From contig CM062219.1 in assembly GCA_031216445.1 (NCBI GenBank), forward strand, positions 2,195,501 to 2,259,500: a stretch of 64,000 bases of DNA. Reading direction: 5' to 3'. A model generated the notes under the pieces. That model had not been told where the DNA came from and ran no database searches. It saw only the letters and a list, made by a program, of their open reading frames with translations. Shown one piece after another: positions 1-12,900 of this stretch; positions within the stretch are counted from its first letter, which is position 1; the number at the start of each line of letters is the position of its first letter. Both the position numbers and the translations under genes were made by a program. The DNA is from Lateolabrax maculatus (lineage: Eukaryota; Chordata; Actinopteri; Acropomatiformes; Lateolabracidae).

Positions 1-2075
1 AATCCAGAGACCTGAGAGCTTTCACTCCAACCGAAGTCTACACACCTGTTAATTGTCCTGAATATTTTAAAGCAGGTTAGATTGCAGCACGAGATGGGAA
101 ATTATCCAGTGGTACACTTCCATCTTTTCCCTGTGCTATTCACTATAGCTTTCTATGAAAAGTGTTTTCCAAAAGTATTGTAGCATCAGTTTCATTTTAC
201 TGGCAAAAAAAGGGAAGAATTACTAATCAAAACCGTTGGGAGTTTTGTTTCCACATGAGACCAAACGTGACCATGACAAGCACAAATCTGGACTGCGATG
301 TGCTCAAACTCCTCAAACCACTGAAATTACACCAAAAAGAATCCAGGTCTCTTCATCGTACACAACCAGGTGTTAATGAATAATTAGTTATTGATTGTCT
401 GCTGTTAAGAACTTGATCGCTGTGCTAAGAAAATGTATGTCAATCATTTAAACCTTCATCGAGGAAAAACATGCATAACATGTGGCCAGTGACAGAAAAT
501 TATTGGCAATTTGCATCCTTAGTATTCAGTGTCATGAATTCATTACGTACCCAGATTAACTGTGTTTATACTCGCTAACACTCACTTTGTGATACAGAGA
601 AAAGGTTCACACTGGAAATCACTTGGTTGGATTACAGAGGGCAAAAGTATTTCAATGATCCGACAAAGGCCGACCAGTCACAGTGCAAGTGGTCTTATAG
701 TCCAGGTAATCTGTGGTTATGTAAGATCCAGTGTAAACCCTTTAGGTGCCTTTGCACACATCACAGACACCTGCAGCACAGCTACTGGGATGCTTATACA
801 CACAGGGGGAAACAGCCTTTATAAAAGTAGTAAGATTGAGCTGCTTGATTAATTTCTCTTTGCTACGACTAACCAACAACAACTCAAATAAAACAGCTAC
901 TATTTTGATAATCCGTTAATTATTCAAATCATTTTTCAAGCAATAGTGCTAAACATTTACTGATTCCTGCCTCTTAAATGTGATGGTTTGCTGATTTTGT
1001 TGCCATAAAGGATAGTAAGCTGAATATCTCTTTTGGATTGTTGGTCAGACAAACATTTACAATTTATAGACCAAACAAATTACTGAGAAAATACTAGAAA
1101 GATGATTTAAACTCACTTTAAACATACTATTACATGCAGACCTAATGCACCTAAATGTTTCTCTGTCAATCATAACCAAAGTTGAATTTCGCAACAACTC
1201 TCCCGTATATTATTATGCAAGTGGTGAATTTTACTGTATAGGTAAGTAGGTTAAGCAGCTTGCAATGTCCAAATTGGCCATACTGTATTCACAGCATGTA
1301 GCACAAATTTATGTCACAATGTGTTTTTTTGTTTGTTTTGTTTATAGAGATGGCAGCCAAAATCCCACTGAGGCATCACTAATAACAAACACATCCACAT
1401 AGATAACCATGGTGGTATGACAGAGTTCTCACCCAGCTGCTTTAGATTATTCACTTCTGTAAGGGTGCACTAACTAACTAACTAATTATTATTATTATTA
1501 ATGGTGAATGAACTCCACAAGATATAGGCCGGCGCATTTTCATCATTTTTATCTAAACCCAGGTAAGAAAAAGGTTTCCAGGTTAGGAAAACTGATCAAC
1601 ATGTTTTTCCATTCACAATTTTATCTTTATCTCAAAACTGTCATGACAGTTGGAACATGTAATGACATTTTGATAGAAACATCTGTTTGCTTATTGATTA
1701 TATTGTGAACAAGATGCTTAACATATTGCTCCATAGTGAGACACTAGATTAGAGAGCTGACTATGTTCAAAGTTTTCTTTCACTCTGACAAACACTTAAA
1801 TCAGCCAGTGTCAGAAACAATCCCCGCGCAATAAACCAATAACACTAAACATTCACAGTACCTACAAATTCTAGATTATATGTTGTAGTTTAAATACAGC
1901 TATTCTAACATGCACATATTATCCTTGTCAAATACAAAGCAAAGCATGCTGTATATACTGTCATGTCGACATACATCATGTATATAAAGTAAACTGTTAC
2001 GTTAATATTTCCATATTTATCCCAGTGTCTTTGCACTCTGCACAATATCTTCTTGTTTACAAATGTCATAGTTTT

Positions 2076-2101
2076 TATATATATATATATATATATATAT
2101 C
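2076..2101. repeat. (TA)n microsatellite
   Basis: Uninterrupted TA dinucleotides in pitpnb intron 1. Confidence 0.9.
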
Positions 2102-2697
2102 TGTACATACTAGTTAAATGTTCATGTTTAGCTTTGCTCAGTTTTGTTGTCTTTACTTTTAGCTGTATGTCTATTCTGCATTAGTACATCAAGAGCAACG
2201 AAATGTGTGCACATACAAGGACTCCAATTCCATGTATGTGCACACATACTTGGCTTTTAACAGACTTGTATAATTTCATCTCCTGGACAATCTCAAAATA
2301 ATTGTATGTATTATTTTATGTCATTTATCTGGTTTTACTTCTTGTGTAGTTGAATTACTGTCTCTCATTGAGACTTGTTAAAGAACTAAGTAACTGTTAA
2401 TAAAAGTGCTATACAAATTAAATTTTTATTGTCATTATTATTAATACATGGGTATGGATAGGTACACCAGCTGTAGAAACACACCATGCATGTTACATTT
2501 AGCTTCAGACACGTCTTCATAAGACATGTCTTATGAAGCAGAACATGTGGTATGCAAATGTTAACTAACAAAACTTGGCTGCATACATCTGTTGTTTGAA
2601 AAGCAGCGTTGAACAGATTGTTCCTGCTGTGATTTAAGTTAGCACCACTGCTGAGTGTACACGAAGTGTTGACCTAGGTTATCTTACAGGAAACTGA

Positions 2698-2987
2698 AGC
2701 CGTTATATTGCTCTCTTTACAACCACCAGACTCCTTTGACAAAAACTGTGATTTTACCTCGCAGAACAAGGGAGTTGCTGGTCTGCCGGTGCCTCGTTAC
2801 ACGTCGTAACACGTTATTTTGGATCTGAACTAACCTGTTAAAACACCAAAGTTACACAATAACACAAACAAACTAACCGATCGATGCAGCGGAACACCAG
2901 CAACAACCCGTGTCCTGCGAGGTTAAATCACTAGTTTTGTCAATGGAGTCTGGTGGCTTTGGCGAGAGCACAGGTGGATAAAAACGG
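2698..2987. repeat. imperfect foldback (inverted repeat) element
   Basis: The best arms are 2723-2762 and 2917-2956, matching at 35 of 40 positions when one is inverted. Similarity continues inward (CCAGCAAC motifs) and outward (AACGGC motifs). It could be a foldback transposon or MITE in the pitpnb intron. I saw no target duplication. Confidence 0.65.
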
Positions 2988-4166
2988 CTCCTGTTCCCGG
3001 TCAGAAAGGTCAGAAAGGGCTGTCTCACGGCAAGGTAAAGCGGTGAAAATATCTAAATATAGCGTACACTTAAGCTGATATAGATGTTTTTTTAGGTGGG
3101 CCTTTGTTTAGGTGGCTGAAATACGTTTTGCACAGCAGCACGTTGCTGGGCGTCCGTGCACCTGTCAGCTTCTCCCAACCGGGGGCATGCCAGCTGTCAC
3201 CTACTGTAGGTAACACACTGACTGCAGATAAGCACCTCATGCAACGCCACCTCAAAATAAATAAAATAAATCAGAATTATCCCTTTAACAACCTAAGGCT
3301 ACAACAGGCACCGTTATCAGGAGCGGATATAGGTTTAGTCAGCTTTTAACTGACAAAAAAAAGTGGATAGAAACGAGCGTTACAACACATTTCCGTGCAG
3401 CTTTCTTCTTATTCTCTGTGTTAGTATTATCCGCCCAGTTAAAGGGACCAACTCTCTAACGCACAAACCCACAAAGTAAACGCAAAGTATTTAGTCCTTC
3501 CATAACCTCAGGCTAACCTGAAGGGTACAAGTGCTGTGAGAAACGGGCCAATACTGGGAGGAATAACTCCCCGACGAACCCTCCCGTTACCGCCGAGGCT
3601 GTGTCCTACACAGCGGCTGTCTGTTGACTAATGTGGGATGATGAACGTCGTCTTCTCGGAGACAGAATATCCGTCTGGCCGCGCTGCTGCCGGCTAACTT
3701 AGCCCGCTAGCTTTAATGGTAAATCCGACGGAGCCTTAATCTGTCACTCACGGCACCGAAGCTGCACATTTACGGCACTTTACAGCCACCTCGGCGATAT
3801 ATTTCAACTGCCAAAAGTCGCGTTGAGTGACCGAGAGTGCCCGTGGTTGTGTGTGTGAGCAGCGGAGCCGTTTTTTTTATGTAACTCGTCTTCATTTGGA
3901 GGCTAACTGTCCCCGCTGCTAACTCCGGAGCTAACGTTAGCTCGCGGGTAGCAACGCCTAAAAAAGACCGGTGTGTCCCGTTATCCACGTCCTGATCCAC
4001 CCCGCTCAAACACGGCGTCTTTACGGGCTACGCGGCCGTGAAATCCAGCGAACGACAGCGCCAATCCGCACACGGGTGTTTACTCGTCAGAAATACCTTG
4101 TCTGATGGAGGAAAATGCGCGTCTAGATGCGCCAAAAGACATTTTTTAGAAACACTTCACACTCAC

Positions 4167-4186
4167 TATTCCTTGATGAGCACCAT
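4167..4186 (-). CDS. pitpnb: pitpnb first coding exon (partial gene)
   Basis: Twenty coding bases give M-V-L-I-K-E and the first two bases of a Tyr codon (TA), followed by a GTGAGT donor. This is the N-terminus of class I phosphatidylinositol transfer proteins, which move PI and PC between membranes. The ATG has A at -3 and G at +4, a strong initiation context. The exon lies in a CpG-rich promoter just downstream of ttc28 on the same strand, as PITPNB does in other vertebrates. The paralogue pitpna shares the same start, so the b assignment rests on synteny. Exon 2 is not seen down to base 1. Confidence 0.82.
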
Positions 4187-4290
4187 CTTCGTCACCCGGG
4201 CTGCGCCTGCGCACTGGACGTGGACACCAGATAGAATTATGGACCAATCAACGTCCGTTCGGCCCCCCGGAAGGAATCTGATTGGCTGAG
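4187..4290 (-). promoter_or_regulatory. pitpnb: pitpnb 5' UTR and core promoter
   Basis: Upstream of the ATG are an NRF1-type palindrome (TGCGCCTGCGCA, 4202-4213) and two CCAAT boxes in opposite orientations (4244-4248 plus, 4281-4285 minus). No TATA box is seen. This is typical of a housekeeping CpG promoter. The transcription start is inferred to lie between about 4190 and 4240. Confidence 0.7.
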
Positions 4291-5149
4291 ACATCCACAC
4301 CATTCTTCCGTGATACTGACTCATAAACTGTATTAAACATGTTTTCTAACTTATTAATCTGAACAGTATCATTTCATATATATGTATGGATACAATGAAA
4401 TATAAGAAATGATAATAAAATAATAGTTTTGAATTACACTGTACATTTTGCAAGACTCATTATCAATACTTAATTTATTCCATAATTGTCACTGTAGAGC
4501 TAATTAACAAAAACACTGGGGCTCACTTTGATTGTAATCCTCCCACTGCAAGAGATATTGTTGATTTGATTACATTGTTAGGCAAATTCTATTTTTAAAA
4601 ATGTTCAGTGTCCCCCAAATGTCAGAGCTTTTATGTCTGAATTATTTAATTACAAGGATTTATTGAAAGCTGCAGCTGAGTGTCTGAAACACATGGAAAT
4701 ATTCCTTCCAAACATCACGTGCAGTATCTTATTTATCCATTTGTTTTTATTTACTGTTTTCTACTACTCCTATCTTTCTTATGTTATCCTGTAGTTTGGT
4801 CTTGTTTATTTTTAAAGTTATTCTCATATATTTGTATTTCCCTTAACTTTTGTTCAAGCTGTCATGTCTGATTGTTTTATGTTTAAAATGTCTCAGGATT
4901 TAAGGCCATTTAAAAAAGCTTTGGTAAGTTATCACTTAACATATCGCCATGTTTAAATTAAATATAGTACTATATTTAGATATATATGTTGGTAGTAAGT
5001 ACATTGGAGTAAAAAGGACAATATTTATGTTAAATGTAGTGGAGTAGAAGTATAAAGTAGCTTAAAATGGAAATAATCAAGTTAGTTACTTTCACTGGAT
5101 TAGAGTGAGTTTTTGATTTTTTTTGCTTTAGAATTGATTTATGTCATGA
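4291..5149. other. intergenic spacer between ttc28 and pitpnb
   Basis: Under 1 kb of AT-rich sequence between the ttc28 poly(A) region and the pitpnb promoter. At about 4975-5110 it contains a fragment of the AAGTA-rich MITE family found through the ttc28 introns. No gene seen. Confidence 0.6.
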
Positions 5150-5855
5150 AAGCAAGACAAGGAAAGGACCATTTTTATTTGTCAACTTCTTGAGAATTTG
5201 AGATATTTCTAAATAGGAGTCTGGCACCGCTGCAAAAATGTACATTATAAAGTCACTGAACACGCTGAACAGCAAGAGGTTTCATGCTGACAATCACACG
5301 TAAAATCTCCATAAAAAATATCAAAACGTTTTCTTTACTTCTTCCTCGGTTTAATTGTCTTTATAAAATGTAGAATAATGACTGGAAAACACAGTTTACT
5401 TTACAAAATAAATGACAACAATAAGCATTGATAATGATAGTTAACAATAATTATTACACAATAAATCAAGATCAAATTCAGGTCAACTTGCACAAATGTA
5501 GCGAGCATTTAGGTTAACATAAAATGTTCTCCTTCTCTAAGTACAGTACATGGAGGCATTGACACACATGCTCTCTAGTCAGTCATGAAAACACAAATTA
5601 AAGCCACAGACTTCTTTTAGAGTCATTTTGGCCTTCCAGCTCTCTCCACAAGAAGGCACAGTCATCACATTCAAAACATTAACATCCCTTCACAAAAAAA
5701 AATTAAAAAAGTAACGCCATGTCGGTATGAAACAGTACTTTTTCATCCTTGTCTTCAGCAGGTATTGCTAAAACTGTGGTAGTGTTTTGCTGACAAATGG
5801 ACAGCTTCTGTCATACTACAAACACCAAAAAAACGAAACAGAATATCCCAGACTC
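5150..5855 (-). other. ttc28: ttc28 3' untranslated region
   Basis: Some 700 AT-rich bases follow the ttc28 stop. The first clear AATAAA signal on this strand is at 5174-5179. The exact cleavage point is inferred, so the left edge is approximate. Confidence 0.6.
5174..5179 (-). terminator. polyadenylation signal AATAAA for ttc28
   Basis: Canonical hexamer (TTTATT on the plus strand), and the only one I see in the first 700 bases after the stop codon. Confidence 0.55.
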
Positions 5856-6975
5856 TCAACATTTAGAGGATGGAAAAAAATGCCCAGGTGAGAGAAACTT
5901 GTAGCCGTTCCCAGAGGAACGTTTGATGCCTCCTTTAGAGTTTGTGGGATTGGAAGATGGAGGTGGAGGTGGTTTAGCCTCCAGTTTTTGGTGACCATTT
6001 GGTCTTTCGCCAGTGTTATGATCCTCCGATGCCTCTAAGTTTTTGCTGACAGACTCATGTCTTGGTGAGAGATTAAGTAAACCCAGAACATCTTTCTGGA
6101 CTGTACTCATTTTTTTATTCCCACCCCGGAGTAAACTGGCAGGGCAGGGCACCTCATGTTTCTGGCCTGCGTTGGCCCAGAAGGTTTTTAAGTTATGAAT
6201 TGCCTGGACTTTATTATCCTGTTTTGACTGGTTCGGTTCGGGGGTGTTTGCAGGGCTGGAGGAGGCTGAGACGGATCCTGTGGAGGAGTAGGAGAGGGCT
6301 GGCGACGGGGCACTGTCAGCAGGAGAATGGGAAGGGGAGATGTGGGCAGTGTAAGGCGAGGTAGGGTATTTCAGTTTGAGCTGAGCCTGCGCATGCACAT
6401 CCTGGGAAATCGGGGGTAAAGGTGAACCCTGGTCTTTCACAGAGAGGGATAAAGAAGGGGAGGAATGAGCTGGGCTGTTGTACCCGGAGCTGATCTTCTG
6501 CAGCGACGAGGAGCGGGATGGTGGCTTGGGTCGAGTTGGGGGAGGTGTTGAAACAGAGAGGGGTGAGAGAGGGCTAGAGAGGGAAAGAGGAGAGGAGCAA
6601 GCCTTTAGACTTGCTCTACTGGGTGGTCTGCTGAACGCACTGGTCTCAGAGGGCTGAAACCCTCGTGCTCCTCCACTCGGAGTCAAAGTTGGGGTTGTGG
6701 GGGTGGACAGAGAAGGCTGCCTGGCATGTGCCTCTTCTCTCCCCTCGGTCCCCCTCAGAGACTTCCCTCTAATGTTTGCTTTCTGCAGGCTCTCCACAGC
6801 TTGCATGTGGCTCTGGGTCTCCTCCAGTATCTTCTGGGCCAGTTCCTGGGGGTCCAGTTGTCCCGCAGGCACCGTCCTCTCCTCCTGGGACTTGACCGTG
6901 CTGTCTGTCTCAGTGCTCGACTGGTCCGACTCAGAGCTGCTAACCTTCCCGTTCCCAGTCTTCTGAGCAGATGAG
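5856..6975 (-). CDS. ttc28: ttc28 visible exon 33 (C-terminal exon, stop)
   Basis: Encodes about residues 2066-2438. It opens S-S-A-Q-K-T-G-N-G-K-V, then S-D-Q-S-S-T-E-T-D-S-T-V-K-S and the helix L-D-P-Q-E-L-A-Q-K-I-L-E-E-T. A long Ser/Pro region carries the islands P-S-P-A-L-S-Y-S-S and L-N-L-S-P-R-H. It ends at the conserved F-L-S-P-G-H-F-F-P-S-S-K-C followed by the stop codon. Acceptor CCCCCCAG. Confidence 0.97.
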
Positions 6976-9900
6976 CTGGGGGGAAAAAATTAAAAATCCA
7001 GTTATATTGAAATTAACCCAATCCAAGAACAAGTGCTGCAAATTCTCTCAGACTAAGACTGCTATGATATGCAGCTTTTGTAACTTGATTAACTGTATAA
7101 AATATGAGAAAGGGCAAAAGATACCTATTACTTACTCATATTTTATTATTTTGCGCGTCCAAAATAAAAGTGTGTTGTGTGTCTTATGTGTGTGAATTTT
7201 AAATACAGTTTAAAATGTTAAATTACATTTTGTTTATCTGTAATAAAGCTACTGTGACACCACAGGTTATTAAGAGAAGTCTAATTAGCCAATATTCATT
7301 AGCTGTGGGTTTCCATCTGCAATTAATGGTTACCATGGTGATGGTAACTGCTGAGTGACTCCTAGGTCAGACAGTTCATTTAATGGAGATTAAACTGAGC
7401 AGCACCGCTCAAACTCTTAATACCCAAAGAGCGTACATCCTACTGACTACATTTTTACATGAGAGAGAGAGCTGAATGCGTTACTGTAAAATTTGCGGCG
7501 TCAAAAGTGTTCCTTTTTCTGTTTTGCCTTTGGAATTTATTTAACACTGGAGTCAATGGGGCAAGAAAAAGTCTGGAAAAAGTTCAATATTTTGGAGAAT
7601 AATATACTGTATTATTAAATATATCTATATATATATATATATCTATATATATATAGATATATATATATAGTACCTCTCTTCAGTGCGTTTCAGACATCAT
7701 TCTTTCAATACCAATGTACTTACATTTCCTGTTTGGGTTTGGCAGGAACTTTTGGGGGCAGTGGCGGAGCTTTAATCGGAGATGTAGGTGTACTGATGCT
7801 TCCCTTGGAGGATATTGTAATGGGGTACCCATGACCCCCAGCAGATCCTCTCCCAGCACCGACTCTGCCGTGTCTGTGTCCCGCAGGAAGCGGCAGCGTG
7901 TCACATTCCCTCCTCCCTCGTCCCAACGGCTCACTGCTTATAATGGAGTACCCCTCATACTCCTCTTCCTCCCCTTCCCCTGCCAATCCTCCTCCCTGAT
8001 TGGCCAGGCGACCTCTCGATGGGCCGCCTGAATGGCGGTGCGAGGCGTAGAGGCCCCCTCCCCCACGAGGTCTCTCTAGATCCTGCTGATGTGAGCGCTG
8101 GCTGATGATGTCGCTTCCTGCGGGCTCAGGACGGGACAGGAAACTGAGGGAGGAGGCGAGGGAGCTGAGGCTGTAGACGGAGATGGCGTCGCAGGACAGG
8201 TTGTCCGGGCAGACGGGGGGTAAGAAGGAGGGCTGAGGTGGGTAGCAGCCAAAGGAGAGGGGCAAAGAGTGCGGCTGGGAGGCAGACTGGGACGACGACA
8301 GAGACTCCAGGGAGGAGGAACTGTCCATGCTCAGTCGCTTGGGAAGCTCTGTGGAATCTAAAAACAAAGAGAGGCAACGACTTCAAATATTAGCTCGGAA
8401 TAGAGAAAAAGATGTCTAAAAAAGTCCAAAGTTTTGCATTATTCTCACCAAAGAGTGCAAGAAGAGACTGAAGAGCAAAATGCATGATGCGCCTGCTGGC
8501 CTGCTTCCCCGTCTTCAGCACGACCTCCTCCTGACCCACCTCACAAAGATCGAAACCTGAGAGAAATCAAGTACATTTACCATTTTATGCAAAAGTATAC
8601 TTGTAACTCCTGTATATTTCAGAGGGAAATATTGAGCCTTTTTTACTCCACTACATTTGTTTTAGAGCTTTAGTAACTGGGTGCTTTAGAGATTTAATAT
8701 ATAAAAAAGATGATGTATTATTATAGATTAAACTGACTAACAGCATATAAAGTTGCTCAAACTAGCACTTCCATGACCAGCTACAACACGAAAATGCTGC
8801 TCACCACTTTCTAATAAAGGCACGTGTTATACAGTGTTTATAAGTGATTGAGTCTGCAGTTGCAAGTTTTAATAAGTCGTAATAAAAAATTATTTTTGCT
8901 CCAGATGTTCTGCAATAATTTTCCAGTAGGTACGTACTGTGGTTGAGCTGATTGGATCAGTCTACTGATGAATTAAAAAGCTAAAAAGAAAAGTGAGTCA
9001 TGTTGGAGGAGGGTGTTCACCAGCAAAATGGATGTTTTTCAACCTCAAACATTGTCCTTGATAATGATAATAATTAATAAATTATTTATCAACCAGTAAT
9101 ACAGCCTTACTATTAAAATAGCTTAGAAACTTCTCATCAAGTATAATTAATTAAGAAGTGGTTCCGAATGCTGTGTACATGTCAAAAAGAAATCAACAAA
9201 ATATATAAATGAAACTCTTTAATGGGACAATCTGCATATGAGTACTTTTACTCATGATACATTTTGCTGATACTTTTTGAATGCAATACTTTTACTTGTG
9301 ATATAGTATTTTTATAGTGTGTTATTGCTACACTGGAGAAAGAAACACATTCAAGAATCTTCTTTTAAAATCCTAAGCAACAGTAAGCTTTCATTCATTA
9401 TACTCATTTAGTCTCATTATGACTTGGCATCCATACTGTAGATGCAGCGTCATCTAGTCTGAGCTGTTTCATTTCAAAATAAAAGTGAAACTTGGTGTAG
9501 TATACTGATGACTCACCGAGCGCAGCCAGGAACTCGTGGCAGCCTGGAAGCCTCCAGAGCTGCACACTTATCGACACTTGAATGGGAGCCAGCGAGAAGT
9601 CTTGGTCTTTGTCGCCTGACTGCAACTGCACCAGCACTTGGTGAAGCTTTGGAGAGGAAAGAGGCAATAATGATTGGACAGAAGAAATGAGAGAGAAACG
9701 GCAATGATACGTAGAAGTTTAGCATTTCAAAGAATAAATATCATTAAAAAGTTAGTTAACAATTCTCATTAAACCATTGATGTAGCACCCACATCAAAGA
9801 TATCATCAATAAAAAATGTACAGAAACCTAGTGTTCTTATCTCCGTGTGCCTGCTTTGACCAATCTCACACTTTCTTTGAACTCAAGTCATCATGAAACA

Positions 9901-12900
9901 CTTACCATTCCCACCATGCTTTTAACCGCCTTTGTGAGGTGGGTATGAGGGAGGAGGGAAACAGAACTTTAGTGGTTTATTTCTGAGTGTTTGGGGGTTT
10001 GAGTCACTGCACACTCAGCCATGCTTGGATGATGACTTGCTTATGTTGATGATACCTGATGATACGTGTATGGTGTGGAGGATCTCAGGTGTTGTGGAAA
10101 TGTGTAATAAAACAACCATGTAGGCTAAAACCAACGGAGAGTGATGTGAACAGTCACTAATAAATGAATAACTGGATATGAAAAATAATGAAAGAACAGA
10201 ACATCTCATGGCTGCTGTATGTCAGATGCACACTAGGACACAAAGTAAGGACAACAACACACATGCATTTCTCAGATGTTAATATGTTGGCATGAACCAG
10301 TGGTGGAAAGCTCATTTTCTCAAGTACTCAAATGTATTTCCATTTTATGCTACTTCAAACTTCTACTCCACTACATTTATCTGACAATTTTAGTTACTAA
10401 TTACTTTTTAGATAAACATTTTACATTAAAAAAAAAACGATAATCTTGTAAAATACTAAGCGTTGTCAATAATTAAACCAGAGGTTTTCAATTCTTTTGG
10501 CTTGTGATCCTTTATAAAAAGCTGTCTAGCTGGAGCCCCTTGTCATGTTTCAGGCGGTTTAGGAGTTGGCGTTGTTTCTTTTTTAATATCAGTTTGAGGC
10601 TCAAAGAGTTAAGATTATCTAAAACAGCAAAGATGAGAGAAAAGTCCATCAACTAAAAACAGATTTGTGTATCTTTCTGATACACAGAAGTTTCTTCTTC
10701 TCTCCTCTCTCATTAATCCTCTGACGACCCCTCAGGTTTATCTGGTGACCCTCTGGAGGGCCCCGACCCCTAGGTTGGGACCCCTGGACTGAAGCAGCTG
10801 CCTGTATATAAAGTAGTTGAGACTGTCTCCACCTGCAGCAGCTCCAACAGGAACATGCTGCTCTAACACTGATGCTTCAGGATCAACAATTTAATATGCA
10901 TGGCCTTTACTCGTGTAAATATAAGAGTATATTTACATTGTTGTATTGGTGTTTTTAATTAAGTAAAGGCCCTGAGTACTTCTTCCACCACTGGCATGAA
11001 TAACTGTTACTACTGTACAACATGGCAGTACCTTATGAATGAGCTGTTCTCCGGCCTCAGATGTCGTGACCAGTTTACAGAGAGCCTGCAGAGCTGGAGG
11101 AGTCAGACCTGAGGAAGTACCGAGGCTTAATTAGACCACCAAGCAGAGATTTCATATCTTGATCAATAAATGTAGGTGTTTTTTATTTATTTAGTTACAA
11201 TTATTATTTATACAACTAATACGGTCAATACACACAAATTACATGTAATTTCATAGCAGACTGCTCCCAATTCTTGAATTTTGGAACCTGGAGGGACTAA
11301 ACTGATTGTTATTCTATCAGTGTCAGTGTGACACGAGAGACATTTTGAATAATGGAAAAGCCGTGGTACCGAGCAGGGACTGCAGAGTGGTGCTGCACTG
11401 TTGCAGCCGATCCCCAGGGTCCGAGGTGGGGAAGAAAACCGCCGCAGGGAGACCGGCACCGCTACCAGAGAAGTCCAACCGGAAGCCTACCGCAGACAGG
11501 AGGGACTGCCACCCTGGCACCCCGCCCACCTTAAAGAGGAGAGGACACACGTGGACATGAGTAGGGAGGACAGGGAGGACAGGACGCTTTAAGACAAAAG
11601 AGACAGGAAGCCCAGCACACAGACCTTATTCTCGACGCTCTGCTGTGACGTGTACATCGGGTTACACTGACCACTCTGAATACGCTGCAAAGACTTCTCG
11701 ACCTGTACAGAGAAAGACGCCAATTAATCACTGAGGGATTTTCTGATGTGGACAGATGCACCTTCAGCTGACATTCTGGTGATTTCAGGGGCACTTAGCA
11801 ACATGCTCTGATGGAGGTCTCATGATGATGATGATGATGATGATGGAGCTATGCTGTACCAAATTTGTATTGATCTTTGTGAGAGCAGAGTATCGTTTCT
11901 TCCCCCTCTGTCTCAGCAACGTAAACTGCTTTTCAGTAAATGGAAGGAAAGTCATGCACCAAGACCATCAGGAGGCAGAAACAAAAAGGGTCATTGTAGG
12001 TCCAGAAGTTCAGGTTGGGATGAGAGCTGGTGTTAGTGATATAACATCACCTTCATATAGAACTACTTATTTTTTATTATTGATTACTCTGTCGATCATT
12101 TTCTCCATTAATCTATTAATTGTTCGGTCAACAGTCCAAAACACAAATAAAAAAAATTCACTATAATAGAAGAAAAAGCAATTTAGCAAATATTCACATC
12201 TGAGAGGCTGGCAGCAGGGAATGTTTGGCACTTTTACTTAAAAAGAATTACTTCAAAGATTAATTGACAATCTAAAATAGTTGCAGAATATTTTTCAATA
12301 ATCGCCTAATGATTTCAGCTCTTTATAGAACCATATTCTGTATTTGTGAAAGATTACATTCCTTTTTGATCTTTAAAATCTGAAAATATGCAGCTACAGT
12401 CACCCTAAAATATGGGTGTTCGCTCATAGAGCCGATATGATCATGAGGTTCAAAATCAAATCTTAGGGTTGTTTAAATTAATAATGATGGGTCTAGATGT
12501 GTGAAACTGTCTCACCAAGTGTAACAGCACCCTGAGGGCGTCGCGGGCCCTCTCTGGGTACTGGAGGATCTCTGCCAGGGCTTGGCCGACCAGCGACATG
12601 GGGCTGTTCAGCTTCACATCACTGCCAATCAGCATGTAACCTGAAGGAAAACACACACACTGATTGATTGCTCCAAAAGATGTTTGATTGATTGCTTTGT
12701 AAAGATGCAAATACAACATTACCTATCAGAAGGTTAAAAGTAAAATAAGTAGTAGTGTTAAGTAGTGTTCGTGCATTATACTGATATTATTGTAGAAAAC
12801 ACAATAACCAAATTTATGAGTTTGTCTGAAAACTGGGCGTACTCCGTCAGATGATGAAGACCACGAGATGCTAGTAAGAAGACCTTGAGTTTTTTGTGAG

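Larger units (their letters stand above)
1..4166 (-). other. pitpnb intron 1 (partial)
   Basis: AT-rich non-coding sequence from the exon 1 donor to the window edge. I searched for the expected exon 2 peptide (Y-Q-V-G-Q-L-Y) and did not find it. It holds a TA microsatellite at 2076-2101 and a foldback repeat at about 2698-2987. Confidence 0.6.
3480..4290. promoter_or_regulatory. CpG-rich island over pitpnb exon 1 and intron 1 start
   Basis: CpG dinucleotides are dense here and scarce in the flanking DNA. The island covers the promoter, exon 1 and the first 700 bases of the intron. Open frames inside it (for example 3770-4009 minus) look like chance products of base composition. Confidence 0.65.
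6976..7723 (-). other. ttc28 last intron
   Basis: 748 bases. The middle (7255-7420) has a moderately complex, motif-rich stretch described separately. The 3' third holds an interrupted TA/TCTA repeat (7619-7669). No additional exon seen. Confidence 0.7.

Noticed and set aside
3770..4009. Minus-strand frame in the CpG island
   Set aside because: It lies within pitpnb intron 1. The codons reflect GC content, and there is no homology or splice logic.
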